From assembly GCA_003116975.1 (NCBI GenBank), contig BGKB01000291.1:1-28303 (forward strand): a stretch of 28,303 bases of DNA, in the 5' to 3' direction. Under the pieces are notes generated by a model. That model did not search any database and was not told where the DNA came from. It was given only the letters and a program-made list of their open reading frames with translations. Below are positions 1 through 9,337 of this stretch, one piece after another. The translations under genes were made by a program, and so were the position numbers. The DNA is from Aurantiochytrium sp. KH105. Taxonomy: Eukaryota; Sar; Bigyra; Thraustochytrida; Thraustochytriidae. Every line of letters begins with the position of its first letter. The first letter of the stretch is position 1.

Positions 1-1716
1 CTGGGAGCCTTGGGGCCGCCAATCTCCGCGACGCGAACGAGCGAGCGCGATCGACGTCGGCGCGCACATGCTGAATCGAGCCGGATTCTCTCTGCGCAGT
101 CGCGTGTGTGGGCCGCCATCGCCAAGCTCTGCCTCGCTTACCCGCGGGTCCTCATCGTTTTCATTCTCGCGTTGAGCGCTCCGGTCTGCTGGCAGATCGG
201 GCGCTTTTCGTGGACTGACAGCCAGGCCAATCTTGTTCCCCGGCACAACGCGTACGTGGAAACCGTCGGCGCAATTCTTGACGCTGGCTTCGCAGCAGGC
301 TATCTTTCCGACTATAAAGCCATTGTTGCAAGTCCTGTAAGCGACACGTCGAAGCAGCCCCTGACACCGGATCTCTGCTTTGACGACAACGTGGGCCTGG
401 AGCAGCTGCTCAAGGTTGCATCTCGATTCGTCCCCGAAGCCCCGGTGCCCCCGCCCGGTCTTGACTGTGCCTTTGTGGCTGCGCAACTGCCTGGCTGCGA
501 AATCCCCTCTGACGTGCTCAAGCGAATGCCCGTCGCCAAGGACGTTCTCCGCAACCTGTGCGCTCAATCATGCTCCCATGCATGCCGCAATGAGCTCTTT
601 GTGTCGAAGCGTTTCTGGGGAAGGCTTGTGAACGCATCCGAGACCTTGTTGAGTATTACTTTGCAGTATGACACCATGAACAGCAGATTAGCAGGAGACA
701 AGGCGCGCCGGATAAAGTCCATCATCGAGAGTCCGGCCTTGTACTTGGGCCGACGGTATACCTGGGAGGACGCGGGCGCCATTTTGAGTGGGGACCTGAG
801 TGTTGCCAGCTCGCAGCGTCTGCGCGAGGCAAATCTCGACGACATTGATCTCATGTGGCGCGACAAGTTCCACACGATGATCGCCCTTAATGGAACAACG
901 ACTGCGACACAGGCCCTTATTCGCGTTCACCCTCCTTTTCAGCCGTACAACGAAGCCGCGCACCCGTGGATCAACCACATGCACGACGCAATGAGCGCCG
1001 CGGGCTTCAACGACAAGGAGGAGGATTTCCGCTTCTTCTTTGGAGGGGCTGCGGTTCGGCTATTCGACCAGGTTGACCAAGTGTACACGGACACGCCGCC
1101 TGTCATGCTGACGGCAGTCATTCTCACGGTGCTGGGTACGAGCGTTGCCGTCTTTCAGTCACTACTTCTCGGTCCACGTCTGCTTCTCACTATTGCTCTT
1201 ACACTGGGCCTTGTCTTCGGCTTTATTGTGCTTATTTTCGAAGACCTCAAAGCCAGCCCTGAGGCCGCGGGCCTCTACTGGATCGTGCCAATTCTCGGGG
1301 TGCCCATCATGGTGGGCTGCACCCTTGATTACGACTCTTTTGTTGTGGCACGCATCTTTGAGATGCGTCTCGCCTCTCTCTCCACGGAAGCTGCTGTCTT
1401 TGCGGGACTGCAGGAAACTGGTCACGTGATTACGATTGCCGGCATCATCATGACCGTTGCATTCGGATCCATGTGTCTGTCTGCCATTCCTGTTGTCCAG
1501 CAGATTGGAGCCTTGCTCGTGGCTTGCTGCTTGCTCGACACGTTTATTGTGCGCAGCTTGTTGGTCCCTTCACTCATGCTCGTCGCTGTTGAACTAAATT
1601 GGTTTCCGAAGAAGATGCCCGAAGTCAGCGTCACCATGGACATGCTCAGGACAGCTGCTGCATCGATGCGCCGCCGTCGTCGCCGTCAAGAAAATCGAAG
1701 TTCAGCGCGGGACTAG
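1..1716 (+). CDS. RND/MMPL-family membrane protein, C-terminal half (5' end outside window)
   Basis: The frame is open from base 1 and no ATG gives a convincing N-terminus, so I read this as a gene entering from the left; 571 residues and the TAG stop at 1714-1716 are inside. What is visible is one RND half: a basic cytosolic linker, one membrane segment (about residues 45-66), an extracytoplasmic loop of roughly 300 residues, then five membrane segments (nt about 1100-1590). The loop has a cysteine-rich patch (CFDD, LDCAF, PGCE, LCAQSCSHAC), suggesting disulfides in an extracellular or lumenal domain. The stretch LDYDSFVVARIFEMR followed by GHVITIAGIIM and LLDTFIVRSLLVPSLM is the characteristic MMPL/patched end. 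These families move lipids or sterols by proton-motive exchange, but the substrate here is unknown. The C-terminus is a run of arginines. The missing half probably lies upstream. Converges on Sec10. Confidence 0.8.
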   Translation: MGALGPPISATRTSERDRRRRAHAESSRILSAQSRVWAAIAKLCLAYPRVLIVFILALSAPVCWQIGRFSWTDSQANLVPRHNAYVETVGAILDAGFAAGYLSDYKAIVASPVSDTSKQPLTPDLCFDDNVGLEQLLKVASRFVPEAPVPPPGLDCAFVAAQLPGCEIPSDVLKRMPVAKDVLRNLCAQSCSHACRNELFVSKRFWGRLVNASETLLSITLQYDTMNSRLAGDKARRIKSIIESPALYLGRRYTWEDAGAILSGDLSVASSQRLREANLDDIDLMWRDKFHTMIALNGTTTATQALIRVHPPFQPYNEAAHPWINHMHDAMSAAGFNDKEEDFRFFFGGAAVRLFDQVDQVYTDTPPVMLTAVILTVLGTSVAVFQSLLLGPRLLLTIALTLGLVFGFIVLIFEDLKASPEAAGLYWIVPILGVPIMVGCTLDYDSFVVARIFEMRLASLSTEAAVFAGLQETGHVITIAGIIMTVAFGSMCLSAIPVVQQIGALLVACCLLDTFIVRSLLVPSLMLVAVELNWFPKKMPEVSVTMDMLRTAAASMRRRRRRQENRSSARD

Positions 1717-2088
1717 CGGGGCCAGCGCTTCTTGCTATGAAATAGCATTGATAAGCTTTACCGTAAAAAATGTCCACTGGCCATGCGAAAATGTGCGCAC
1801 GGTTGCGACAGAGAGAGGGCAATTTTTCTTTTCTATTTCTTATGTTTTTCGCTTTTCGACCTGCCACTCCCAACATTCATGTTCTACGCGTGCAATTCTT
1901 TGTTTGTTCTTTTTGTGTATGAGTTTAGGTATGCAGTGCAGTGCAGTGCAGTGCAGTGCAGTGCGTGTGGAAGAAAAGGGATTTATCCTCTGGCTCGTGC
2001 TTGGCAAGGCCATGTTGTCCGAACGAAGAACACGAGCCAGCCAACCAGCCAATATGCTTTGTCGCTCGCCAATGACTCCGACACACAG
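1717..2088. other. Convergent spacer between MMPL and Sec10 stops
   Basis: This 372-bp tail-to-tail region must hold the 3' ends of both flanking genes. It contains T-rich tracts (1820-1915) and a pentanucleotide array. I see no canonical AATAAA on either strand and no convincing coding sequence. The open frame crossing it on the + strand starts from a weak context and runs into the antisense of Sec10. Confidence 0.6.
1932..1964. repeat. TGCAG pentanucleotide array (6 units)
   Basis: Six perfect TGCAG units (1932-1961) followed by a partial unit. It lies between the convergent MMPL and Sec10 genes, probably in a 3' UTR. Confidence 0.95.
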
Positions 2089-5000
2089 TTAGGATGCTTT
2101 GGCAAAGAGAGTCTTGACCCAGGCGGCCTTGGCTCCGTACGAAGTCCGAAAGTCAGATCGCCGCGAGATGCATTCATACAAGAGACGGGGCCGAACCAGC
2201 GAAAGACCACCCTCGCGGTCAGAGATAAGTTCGTGCAAATTGGAAGGCTGTACAATAAAAAGCTGCGAGATGAGACGGAGTTCATCCCAGGTTTCCACAA
2301 CGTCCGGGATCTCGCTGCAAAATGGATTGTTGGTGAAAACTTTGCCAAGTGTGCCAATGTCCTGTACAAGTGTAAAAGACCCATTTACCGACACCTTCGC
2401 TCTTCGCAACGTGCCCAGCAAAACATCGCGGCCCAGGTACGAAAGCCTCACGAGACCAATGCGGCGTGCTTCTAGGTTGGACAAACGCGAGATCCGGTCA
2501 ACATAGACCCCGAGTGCTTCAACGCATGCCAGGCACCACCGTGTCGTGCGATCGAAGCGGACCTCTGCGCCTTCTTTCGGCGCATAGTCGGTCTTTTCCC
2601 AAAGTGTTAGCGCACAAGCCTGAGCCTGCACGCATGCATTATTGAGAAGTGCGTCAAGACCATCTGCGAGAATTGACTCGCACAGGCTAAGTCTGTTATT
2701 GAGGAAGGCTTGGCAGACACTGACAGCGTTTGGCGATTTTGACAGCGACGGGTACACGACATCGCGCCAATATAACAAAATTTGCTCGAGCATCTCCTCT
2801 GCGCTTTGACTCGATACGAGATAAAGGTCAAGCGCTCGAACAGGAGGCTCAAGGCTTGGTTCCTCGTCTGTTTCGGACGCTTGCGCCACCGAACGGCGAC
2901 GTTTCGGTTTCTGGGAAACTGAAGCAATGGTGGATTTGATGCTTGCATTTGCGGTGGCTAGCGCGGGCAGAACTTGCAAACGGTGCACGACGCGCGAGGC
3001 TCCAACCACGTAGGCCTGTTCATGGTCATCGAAGAGGTCCATCTCCTCTGCGAGAGCCTTGAGCATGGATGAGCCGTCTGCCTCTCGAAAAGAAGCTGGG
3101 GAAACAATGGTCGAGTGAACGGTCTGAAGTAATGGAATGAGCGTGGCTTCAAAGAAGCGCTCACAGAGACTCTGAAAGAGACGCTGGGCCGCCTCGTAAA
3201 ATTCTCGATTATCATTTGCGACCGCCAAAACAACACTTTCGACGGCGAGGCGCGCGATGGCAGAGCCCTGTTGCTCTTGCTGTTGTCCATGCTGCGCCGG
3301 AGAAAGCGGCGAAGACCAGGACGAGCCGCTCTCGTCACCGTCCTCGCGTCGCGGACCCAGGAGGTCTACGCAGCGCTTATGGGCTTCGTAGGCCCACCGA
3401 ATTGCTTGGCCCGGGACACCGCGGAGTTCGGTGAGAACACCTTCGAAAGAGTCTTCGCGTAGAGGAGGAGGAATTCCGGCAATAATGTCCTCGATGTCTC
3501 CAAGTCGCCAGCTGCGACCGTCATCTGTGGCCTTTGCCAACGCCGCAACATCGACCTCCAGAAGATCCTCTTGCCAGTTCTCTTGAACTTCAAGAGTGTC
3601 TACGACGATAGAAGCCTCGTCAAAGTCCTTGTCAAGCGAACGCACATGTCGAAAGAGTCGGCGAAGAGCCAATATGGCGTCCTCCTCATACATGGCGCGC
3701 ATTGCCGCCTCGTCCGTTTCGCCAAATACGGCTTGCCCGCTGGCGCCCGAAGAAGAAGCAGCCTTGGTCGAGCTCGAAACTTGCGCTCCTTGAGCCGGCT
3801 GCGGAGGCGCGCGCTGTGGCCGCGACACACCGGGTGGAGGTTCAAGGTCGGGAATGACAACGCGGACAAAGTCGAAGGGCATAATCGCGAAGAGGCGCTT
3901 TGAAATCCGCTGCGAGAAGAGTTTCTCCTCGCGGTCTGCGTACTGGGCCGTAAAAGGCTCAAAGACAACACTGACCTGCTTGTGAATGATTTCGACGTCG
4001 AATTTGAGTTTTTGCTGAAGCGAGGCGTCTGAAATGGAAGACGCCGCGTTTTCATTCGAGTGTCGCCCGCGATCGTGTGCAGCAGCGTCATGCGCAGGGT
4101 TGCCAGATTGCGCAAGCGCTTGCTGTTGCTGCTGTTGCCGCTGCTGCTGGCGTTGTTGTTGCTGCTGCTGCTGTGAGGCGCGAAGGCCACGAACGAGCTC
4201 TTGCACCAATACTTCGGTCTCCTTGTGCGCAGTAAAGAGAATTTGGAGAAACTCGTTGTGTGCAAGCTCCCCGCCTCTGTGCTTGGGGAAGAGAAAGTCT
4301 TGAAGCGTAGGCTGCAGCCCAAAGACCGAGTCATTAAACAGACGCGTGACGAGGAGCGCAAAAATCTCGTGCATGTGCCGCGGAAAAACCTTGGCAACGG
4401 CAACATGCGTAGTACGTACGATGCTGCGAATTTGTGTGAAAAGGTGGGCAAGATTGTCCCGAAGCGCACTGTTACGAAAGCCAATTGAGCGTTCTCGTGC
4501 CGCGAGCAAGGGGTTGAGACTGTGATAAATGAACCTTTGAAAGAGGTTCTCCGGCCCTTGCTTGTGGCGAAAATTCTCGAGAATGGCGTCGGCGCACTTG
4601 CGCATCTTGAGCATGTCCCCGTCCGTCGCGGCGCGATCAAACTCGTCAAGGAGACCTGTGAGAACCCTGCCGCTCATTTCCGCGACTTGCTTCACGCCGC
4701 GCTCAAGACCAGGCACAGTGAGATCGAGTGTGATGTCCTCGAGATCATGAATGTATGGCGCAGCGTCGGTGAGTGTGCGCGGAAAGTCGGTAAAGAGCGG
4801 CGAGGTGACTTCAGGTTCGTGGGCAAATTCAGCAAAATACATGAGCAGCTGTTGGGCGTGCGCGGCGCGACTCTTGACCATGTCGAGGTGCTCGAGACGA
4901 GAGCCGATGCCTATTGCAGATTCAGATGCGCGACCAAATTTGCGTTCGAGCGTGCGAAATTGGCGCGCTACTTTTTCTTGAACTCGCGTCTGCTCCTGCG

Positions 5001-5380
5001 CAATGTTGCGGAGCTCCTTGGAGAGAGCTTCATTCTCGACGCGGGATCGTTCGATTCGCTTACCTACTGCGTTGTCCATCTGCTCTACCTTGCGGATGGA
5101 CTCATCAAGGTCAAACTGGAGACCGTCGAGATCGTCAAGAAGAAAGTCGAGTTCGTCCACTTCAAGGTTTTGGGAGCAGATGCCATCGACAAAGCTAAGA
5201 GCATCAAAGTCTGGAACCACAAAGGTTGTGAGACCAAACGTATCGGGGGCGTCAGACCGAAGCTCGTCTCCAGACGCTTGCCCTGGTATGGCAGTCCTCC
5301 TTTGGATTCCTCGTTGCGTCGCACGCTGGCGATTCAGTTTACCATTGTCGTCGTCGTCGTCATCGTCCTCCTCCTCCCCG

Positions 5381-5427
<47 letters not shown>

Positions 5428-5685
5428 TTCATCTTCGTCCTCGTCGCCTTCGTCGTCCTCGTCGTCGTCGTCGTCGTCCTCGTCTTCGTCCTCGTTCTCG
5501 TAGTCGTCGTTCTCGTGGTCGCTGTCGATGTTGATGTTGATGTCGTCTTCGTGGTCGTCGACCTCAACTTCTTCGTCGTTGGCCTTGGTAGGTCTGCCTT
5601 CCTCTTCCTTGCCAGACGGGCGGTGCCCTGCCAGAGGAGCGCGGGCCCCGTTGCGAGCCTGCTGTCTGGGTGCGGCGTCCGCCAT
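2089..5685 (-). CDS. SEC10: Exocyst complex subunit Sec10 (EXOC5)
   Basis: Subunit of the octameric exocyst, which tethers secretory vesicles to the plasma membrane before SNARE fusion. The ORF stays open to 5946, but the ATG at 5685 (GCC before, G after) is the best start and gives 1198 aa. The N-terminus (about residues 37-113) is almost pure Asp/Glu. A Sec10-like core then begins (about 155 onward, FVDGIC), with a coiled coil near 195-265 and the segment KSRAAHAQQLLMYFAEF, matching the metazoan Sec10 motif before 'KYFNEF'. The C-terminal part (WEKTDYAP, then CVEALGVYVDRISRL, LGRDVLLGTLRRAKVS, RLISQLFIVQPSNLHELIS) lines up with the end of EXOC5. A polyglutamine insert sits near 500-523, with further low-complexity inserts after it. 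Animal EXOC5 is about 700 aa, so this copy is greatly expanded. No intron is needed. Identification is by recalled family pattern, not alignment. Confidence 0.85.
4122..4182 (-). repeat. Polyglutamine-coding CAG/CAA tract in Sec10
   Basis: Interrupted CAG/CAA repeat (GCTGTTGCTG pattern on the + strand) encoding glutamine runs broken by arginine, near residues 500-523 of Sec10. It is in frame and probably a disordered loop between helical bundles. Confidence 0.9.
5346..5580 (-). repeat. GAC/GAT/GAG repeat coding the acidic N-terminus of Sec10
   Basis: Trinucleotide repeat dominated by GTC on the + strand (GAC on the coding strand), encoding about 77 mostly acidic residues with an uninterrupted aspartate run. 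Read antisense it gives a long valine-rich open frame, which I treat as an artefact. Confidence 0.9.
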
Positions 5686-6665
5686 GGCCGCCACGTGGTG
5701 GAGAGAGACTGCAGGTTGTTTGTCGCGTCGTATCTTTAGTTGGTCAGTGTCAGGTCCTGAAACACCAACAGCCAACTGCAGCTTGATCGCAACCAACTTG
5801 TGCCTTGAGAACCCAGTGCCAGAGACAGAGAGAGGCGGATCCAACTCGCTTTGTCCCTGCAGGAGGAGCAAGTACGTTGTTCGAGGCAACGAAAGCGATG
5901 CAACAACATAAATTTGCAGATTCCTTGGAGCGTCAACGAATGTCACGTAAATGAACAGCTACGAGAACACTTTCTTGACTTTCGACTAGAATTTCGTTCG
6001 AGTGATTTTCGATTGACCACAGAGAACAGAAGAAGGAGAAGGAGAAAAGAAATCGAGCACATCTATGATAGGAGTAACGATGAACGAAAGCGTTGAGATT
6101 CTTTTGACGTTGGCCATATCGTTAGACTACGAGACAACAGCCAGGTGTAACACTCTTCTTTCTTTTACTCTACGTCTTTGCGTACGTAGACCAAGCCATC
6201 CAAGAATCGTGTTTGACTTCGATTTCGGAAAAACATCAGGAGCCATCTTTTTTCTCCGCGAAAGAAAGTCGATGCAAGTCTTTGCATGCATGATCTCGGC
6301 AGACTTTTCAACGAAAATTCGCTGAGCTCATAAAATCTTGGTTGAAAGGGTATTGCGAAGCGAACTCACCGTATCAAAGAACGATGCTGTCACTGCACCA
6401 CGTTGTGGGAGCTGCGATCGCTGTTATCTTCCATATCCGTTGTGCCGCCAAGTCATCATCTCTCGGCATCGCGAGTTGCAAGCTTTGAGCGTATTCGCGG
6501 AGCGCGCGATTACTTGTCGATTTATGTTCAAAATCGTGCCACATAACAAAGTGATAGTGGTGTTGGGGTATCGCCTGCTTGCAAAGCGGGAAGACGAACG
6601 TGCTGTTCAAAGCTTGATCGTTCCCTTAAAGCCTTCAAAGCAGCTTGAACCTTGCGTTGTCACAA

Positions 6666-6715
6666 GCAAAGCAAAGCAAAGCAAAGCAAAGCAAAGCAAA
6701 GCAAAGCAAAGCAAG
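6666..6715. repeat. GCAAA pentanucleotide array (9 units)
   Basis: Nine perfect GCAAA units (6666-6710) plus a variant GCAAG, in the spacer between Sec10 and the ZIP transporter, about 930 bp before the ZIP start codon. Confidence 0.95.
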
Positions 6716-7125
6716 GCGGCACTTGCTTTTGCATACTCGCTTTCGCTAACCGTGCGCCATTTCTTCCACCCGTCGAACACCAGCTTCTCTTTTCGCACAC
6801 ACTACCACTCGTATACGCAAAGTCTTCAGCCGTGGCGCCGCGAGAGTTGGTCGCCTGAGCGTTCGCCCACTTGTTTGACAGGCTCCAAGTTCGCAGGCAG
6901 AGAAGGCGTTGCAGCACGCCCCAGCGACGGGGCGGGTGCCCTATCGCCCTACTCGTATCGTCGCCCACCCCTCCCTGCCTGCCTCAATGACGTGGTCTGA
7001 GCCCCCAGCTAGCCTCGCTCGCACTTTTGGCGTGGCCGTGGCTACGGTGGCTGTCGTCGCCGTTTCGCTCCTCTCCTGCAGCTCCGGGCAGGTCGACGGA
7101 CCCGTGGCCGCTGCCACGCCGCGCT

Positions 7126-7172
7126 ATGCCTTGCCTTGCCTCGCCATGCCATGCCACGCCATGCCATGCCCT
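7126..7172. repeat. ATGCC/TTGCC-type degenerate pentanucleotide array
   Basis: About nine five-base units of the form NTGCC or NCGCC (TTGCC, TCGCC, ATGCC, ACGCC), in the likely promoter or 5' UTR of the ZIP gene. Confidence 0.85.
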
Positions 7173-7474
7173 GCGCGGCCGGCCTAGCGAGCGGCTGCGA
7201 GCATGAGCACGCTCGTCTCGGTCGCCGCCGAATTGGGTCCCTCTCTCTCAGTCGGCACCATGGGCCAGTCTCCTGCCTGCCTTCACTTCACAGGACGCAC
7301 AGTCACGTGTGGCCGATCGAAGGTCAAGCCAGCTAAGCTGGCTGCAGCTGCAGAAGACGCCTCCCCCAAGTATGGCAACCAAGTCGCCAAAACCCAAAGA
7401 GCGCGCACCAAACAGTGGCAGAACAAACAGTCCACGATCGCCTTCATCGAGCAGGGTGGCCGGCGGGAGGCGTG

Positions 7475-7512
7475 CGACTCGGCTCGGCTCGACTCGACTC
7501 GACTCGACTCTG
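7475..7512. repeat. GACTC/GGCTC pentanucleotide array
   Basis: Degenerate five-base repeat (GACTC, GGCTC, GACTC several times) ending about 130 bp upstream of the chosen ZIP start codon, probably within the 5' UTR. Confidence 0.85.
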
Positions 7513-7642
7513 CTCTGCGCGGCGCGGCGCGCCGCGGCGGGGCGGGGGCCGCAGCGCCCGAGGCCGAGGCCTGCCCTCGCGAGGAGAAGGCAGGGAGGAC
7601 CTGCCGAGGACGTCAGGCCCGCGAGGCGAAGGAGGCGGGAGC

Positions 7643-9337
7643 ATGGCGGGAGGGACGCTTCGCGTGTGTGCTCTCGCGGCCGCAGCCGTCCTCGCGGCGC
7701 AGCAGTCAAGGGCAGAGGCGACACCCTCGACGACGGCAGCAGGAGTCGTCGTCTCGTGCGCGGTGAACGCGTCCGAGACGACGCCGGTAGAGGTCGCAAG
7801 CGCGGAGCAGCTAAGTGAACTGTGCTCTGCAGCTTGCGAGCTGCAGCTCGACGACGAGCAAGAGGTGGGGGAGGCAGACGAGGCAGGCGAGGAGGACCAA
7901 GACACAAACCGAGAGGACAATGTCCCCCTGGCGTTTGGCCTGGTGATCGCCGCAGGGTTGTCCACTTCGGTGGGGGCCGCCTTTGTCTTTTGCGACGGTG
8001 TGGTGACGCGAGCGAACCGCTTTGTACTCGCCGGGTCCCTTGGCTTCTCTGCTGGCGTCATGCTGTACGTTTCGCTCGTTGAAATTTTTGTCAAGGCCGT
8101 GGACGAGTTTGTGGCGTGCGAGTGCCTTTGGGAGCACGAGAACCCGCTGGCACCTGCGCGTATTATGACGACCATTGTCTTCTTCCTCGGGCTCTTGTTT
8201 TTCCTTTGCCTTGACGCAGGCATTCACCACATTCAACATCTCAGTTCTCTCAGGAGCGCCAAGGGTGACAAGGGCGACCATGTAGAAAGCTCGAGCACGT
8301 CCACGAGCACGGGCATCGCGCGTCCCACGAACACCTGGCGCAGCGGATCGTCACCTGGCCGCACTGAGATGGCGAGCAACGACGACGCTAAAGATTGCCC
8401 GTCCCCCTCGCCTGCAAGTGGCGGGACCCGAGAAAATGCTGACTCGGAACTCGTAGAGCTTGCAATCATGGATGCGACGCCACCATGCCTCGAGGGCAAT
8501 CCTAAGCAAGTTGACCTGGAGTTGGCCGAACGCCACAAGCAGATGCGGGCCGCAGCGCCTCCAAGCGTTCGCTTCACATCGATGGACGAGGATGACAGCG
8601 GAGATGTCTCCATCGGGCAAGCAGCCCGCATTGGACTTGAGCGTTTCGGGGCATCCGATGAGGTCATGGCTGAAAACAACCCCGTGTCCGTTTGTGAGCA
8701 TAGTATGCAGAAAGCAACGGAAGGGGATGCGCAAAAGCGAAATGCGGAGAGTCTTCGGCGGCGACGACGCGAGCTTGAAGAACTTGCCCGTGAGCATTGC
8801 AGCCACGGCCACGGGCAAGGACAGAATCATGGGCATGGACATGGGGATCGTGCCGTAGCGCAAGATGAGCATGACGAGGAAAAGCTGCGAAGCATGGGAT
8901 TAATGACGGCAATTGCAATTGGACTGCACAATTTTCCCGAGGGCCTTGCAACCTTTGTGGCTACTTTGGCAGACCCAACAGTCGGTGTGGGCCTGGCTGT
9001 TGCAATTGCTGTTCATAATATTCCCGAAGGTCTCTGCGTGAGCGTTCCCATTTATTACTCGACAGGAAATCGTGTGCGTGGCTTTCTTCTCGCAACGATT
9101 TCTGGATTTGCAGAGATTGTCGGAGCCTTTTTGGGCTGGGTCGCTTTGGCGAGCACTTTTTCAAGCGAGGCTTATGCGTCTCTTTTTGCGCTCGTGTCGG
9201 GCATGATGGTCGCCATCGTCATGAAGGAGCTCATTCCAACTGCGCACCGCTACGATCCGCAGGATCGAATTACGACCCTGACCATTTTTATGGGCATGGC
9301 CATTATGGCAGTATCTCTCTGCCTATTCTTGCTCTAA
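7643..9337 (+). CDS. ZIP-family (ZupT/GufA-like) zinc transporter
   Basis: Predicted to import zinc or related divalent metal into the cytosol from outside or from an organelle. The frame is open from 7415, but the upstream part only translates a simple repeat. The ATG at 7643 begins a good signal peptide (MAGGTLRVCALAAAAVLAAQ, cleavage near an Ala pair), giving 564 aa. An acidic lumenal segment is followed by three membrane helices (about 95-118, 125-148, 175-195). A cytosolic loop of about 220 residues comes next, then five helices. The metal-site signatures HNFPEG (429-434) and HNIPEG (458-463), 29 residues apart, match bacterial ZupT, and MKELIP near the end supplies another expected carboxylate. 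The loop has a His-rich cluster (384-402, HGHGQGQNHGHGHG), typical of ZIP proteins, and an EF-hand-like segment (315-326). The membrane location cannot be decided. Confidence 0.88.
   Translation: MAGGTLRVCALAAAAVLAAQQSRAEATPSTTAAGVVVSCAVNASETTPVEVASAEQLSELCSAACELQLDDEQEVGEADEAGEEDQDTNREDNVPLAFGLVIAAGLSTSVGAAFVFCDGVVTRANRFVLAGSLGFSAGVMLYVSLVEIFVKAVDEFVACECLWEHENPLAPARIMTTIVFFLGLLFFLCLDAGIHHIQHLSSLRSAKGDKGDHVESSSTSTSTGIARPTNTWRSGSSPGRTEMASNDDAKDCPSPSPASGGTRENADSELVELAIMDATPPCLEGNPKQVDLELAERHKQMRAAAPPSVRFTSMDEDDSGDVSIGQAARIGLERFGASDEVMAENNPVSVCEHSMQKATEGDAQKRNAESLRRRRRELEELAREHCSHGHGQGQNHGHGHGDRAVAQDEHDEEKLRSMGLMTAIAIGLHNFPEGLATFVATLADPTVGVGLAVAIAVHNIPEGLCVSVPIYYSTGNRVRGFLLATISGFAEIVGAFLGWVALASTFSSEAYASLFALVSGMMVAIVMKELIPTAHRYDPQDRITTLTIFMGMAIMAVSLCLFLL

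Larger units (their letters stand above)
5686..7642. other. Divergent intergenic region between Sec10 and ZIP
   Basis: About 1.96 kb head-to-head region that must hold the promoters and 5' UTRs of Sec10 (left) and the ZIP transporter (right). The left part (5690-6600) is of moderate GC with purine-rich stretches (6030-6050). The right part becomes very GC-rich and repetitive from 6900 on. Three pentanucleotide-type arrays lie here (6666, 7126, 7475). Open frames crossing it start from non-ATG codons or encode the repeats, so I call no gene. Confidence 0.6.

Noticed and set aside
1783..2475. 230-codon + strand ORF crossing the MMPL/Sec10 spacer
   Set aside because: Half lies antisense to Sec10 and the rest translates T-rich spacer and the TGCAG array.
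3600..4649. 349-codon minus strand ORF in a second frame of Sec10
   Set aside because: Shadow frame of Sec10. Ser/Arg-rich without motifs, and the Sec10 frame is clearly the conserved one.
4522..5739. 405-codon + strand ORF with a long valine run
   Set aside because: It is the antisense of the Sec10 acidic repeat. GTC repeats stay open in every such frame, and no domain is visible.
5846..5898. Inverted repeat with a T-arm-like hairpin (TCGCTTT ... GTTCGAGG ... AAAGCGA)
   Set aside because: Resembles a tRNA acceptor and T-arm, but the span is 53 nt, too short for D and anticodon arms, and the T-loop lacks the expected final pyrimidine.
6338..7000. 220-codon + strand ORF upstream of ZIP
   Set aside because: Begins with TTG, translates the GCAAA array as Ser-Lys-Ala-Lys-Gln repeats and has no recognisable motif.
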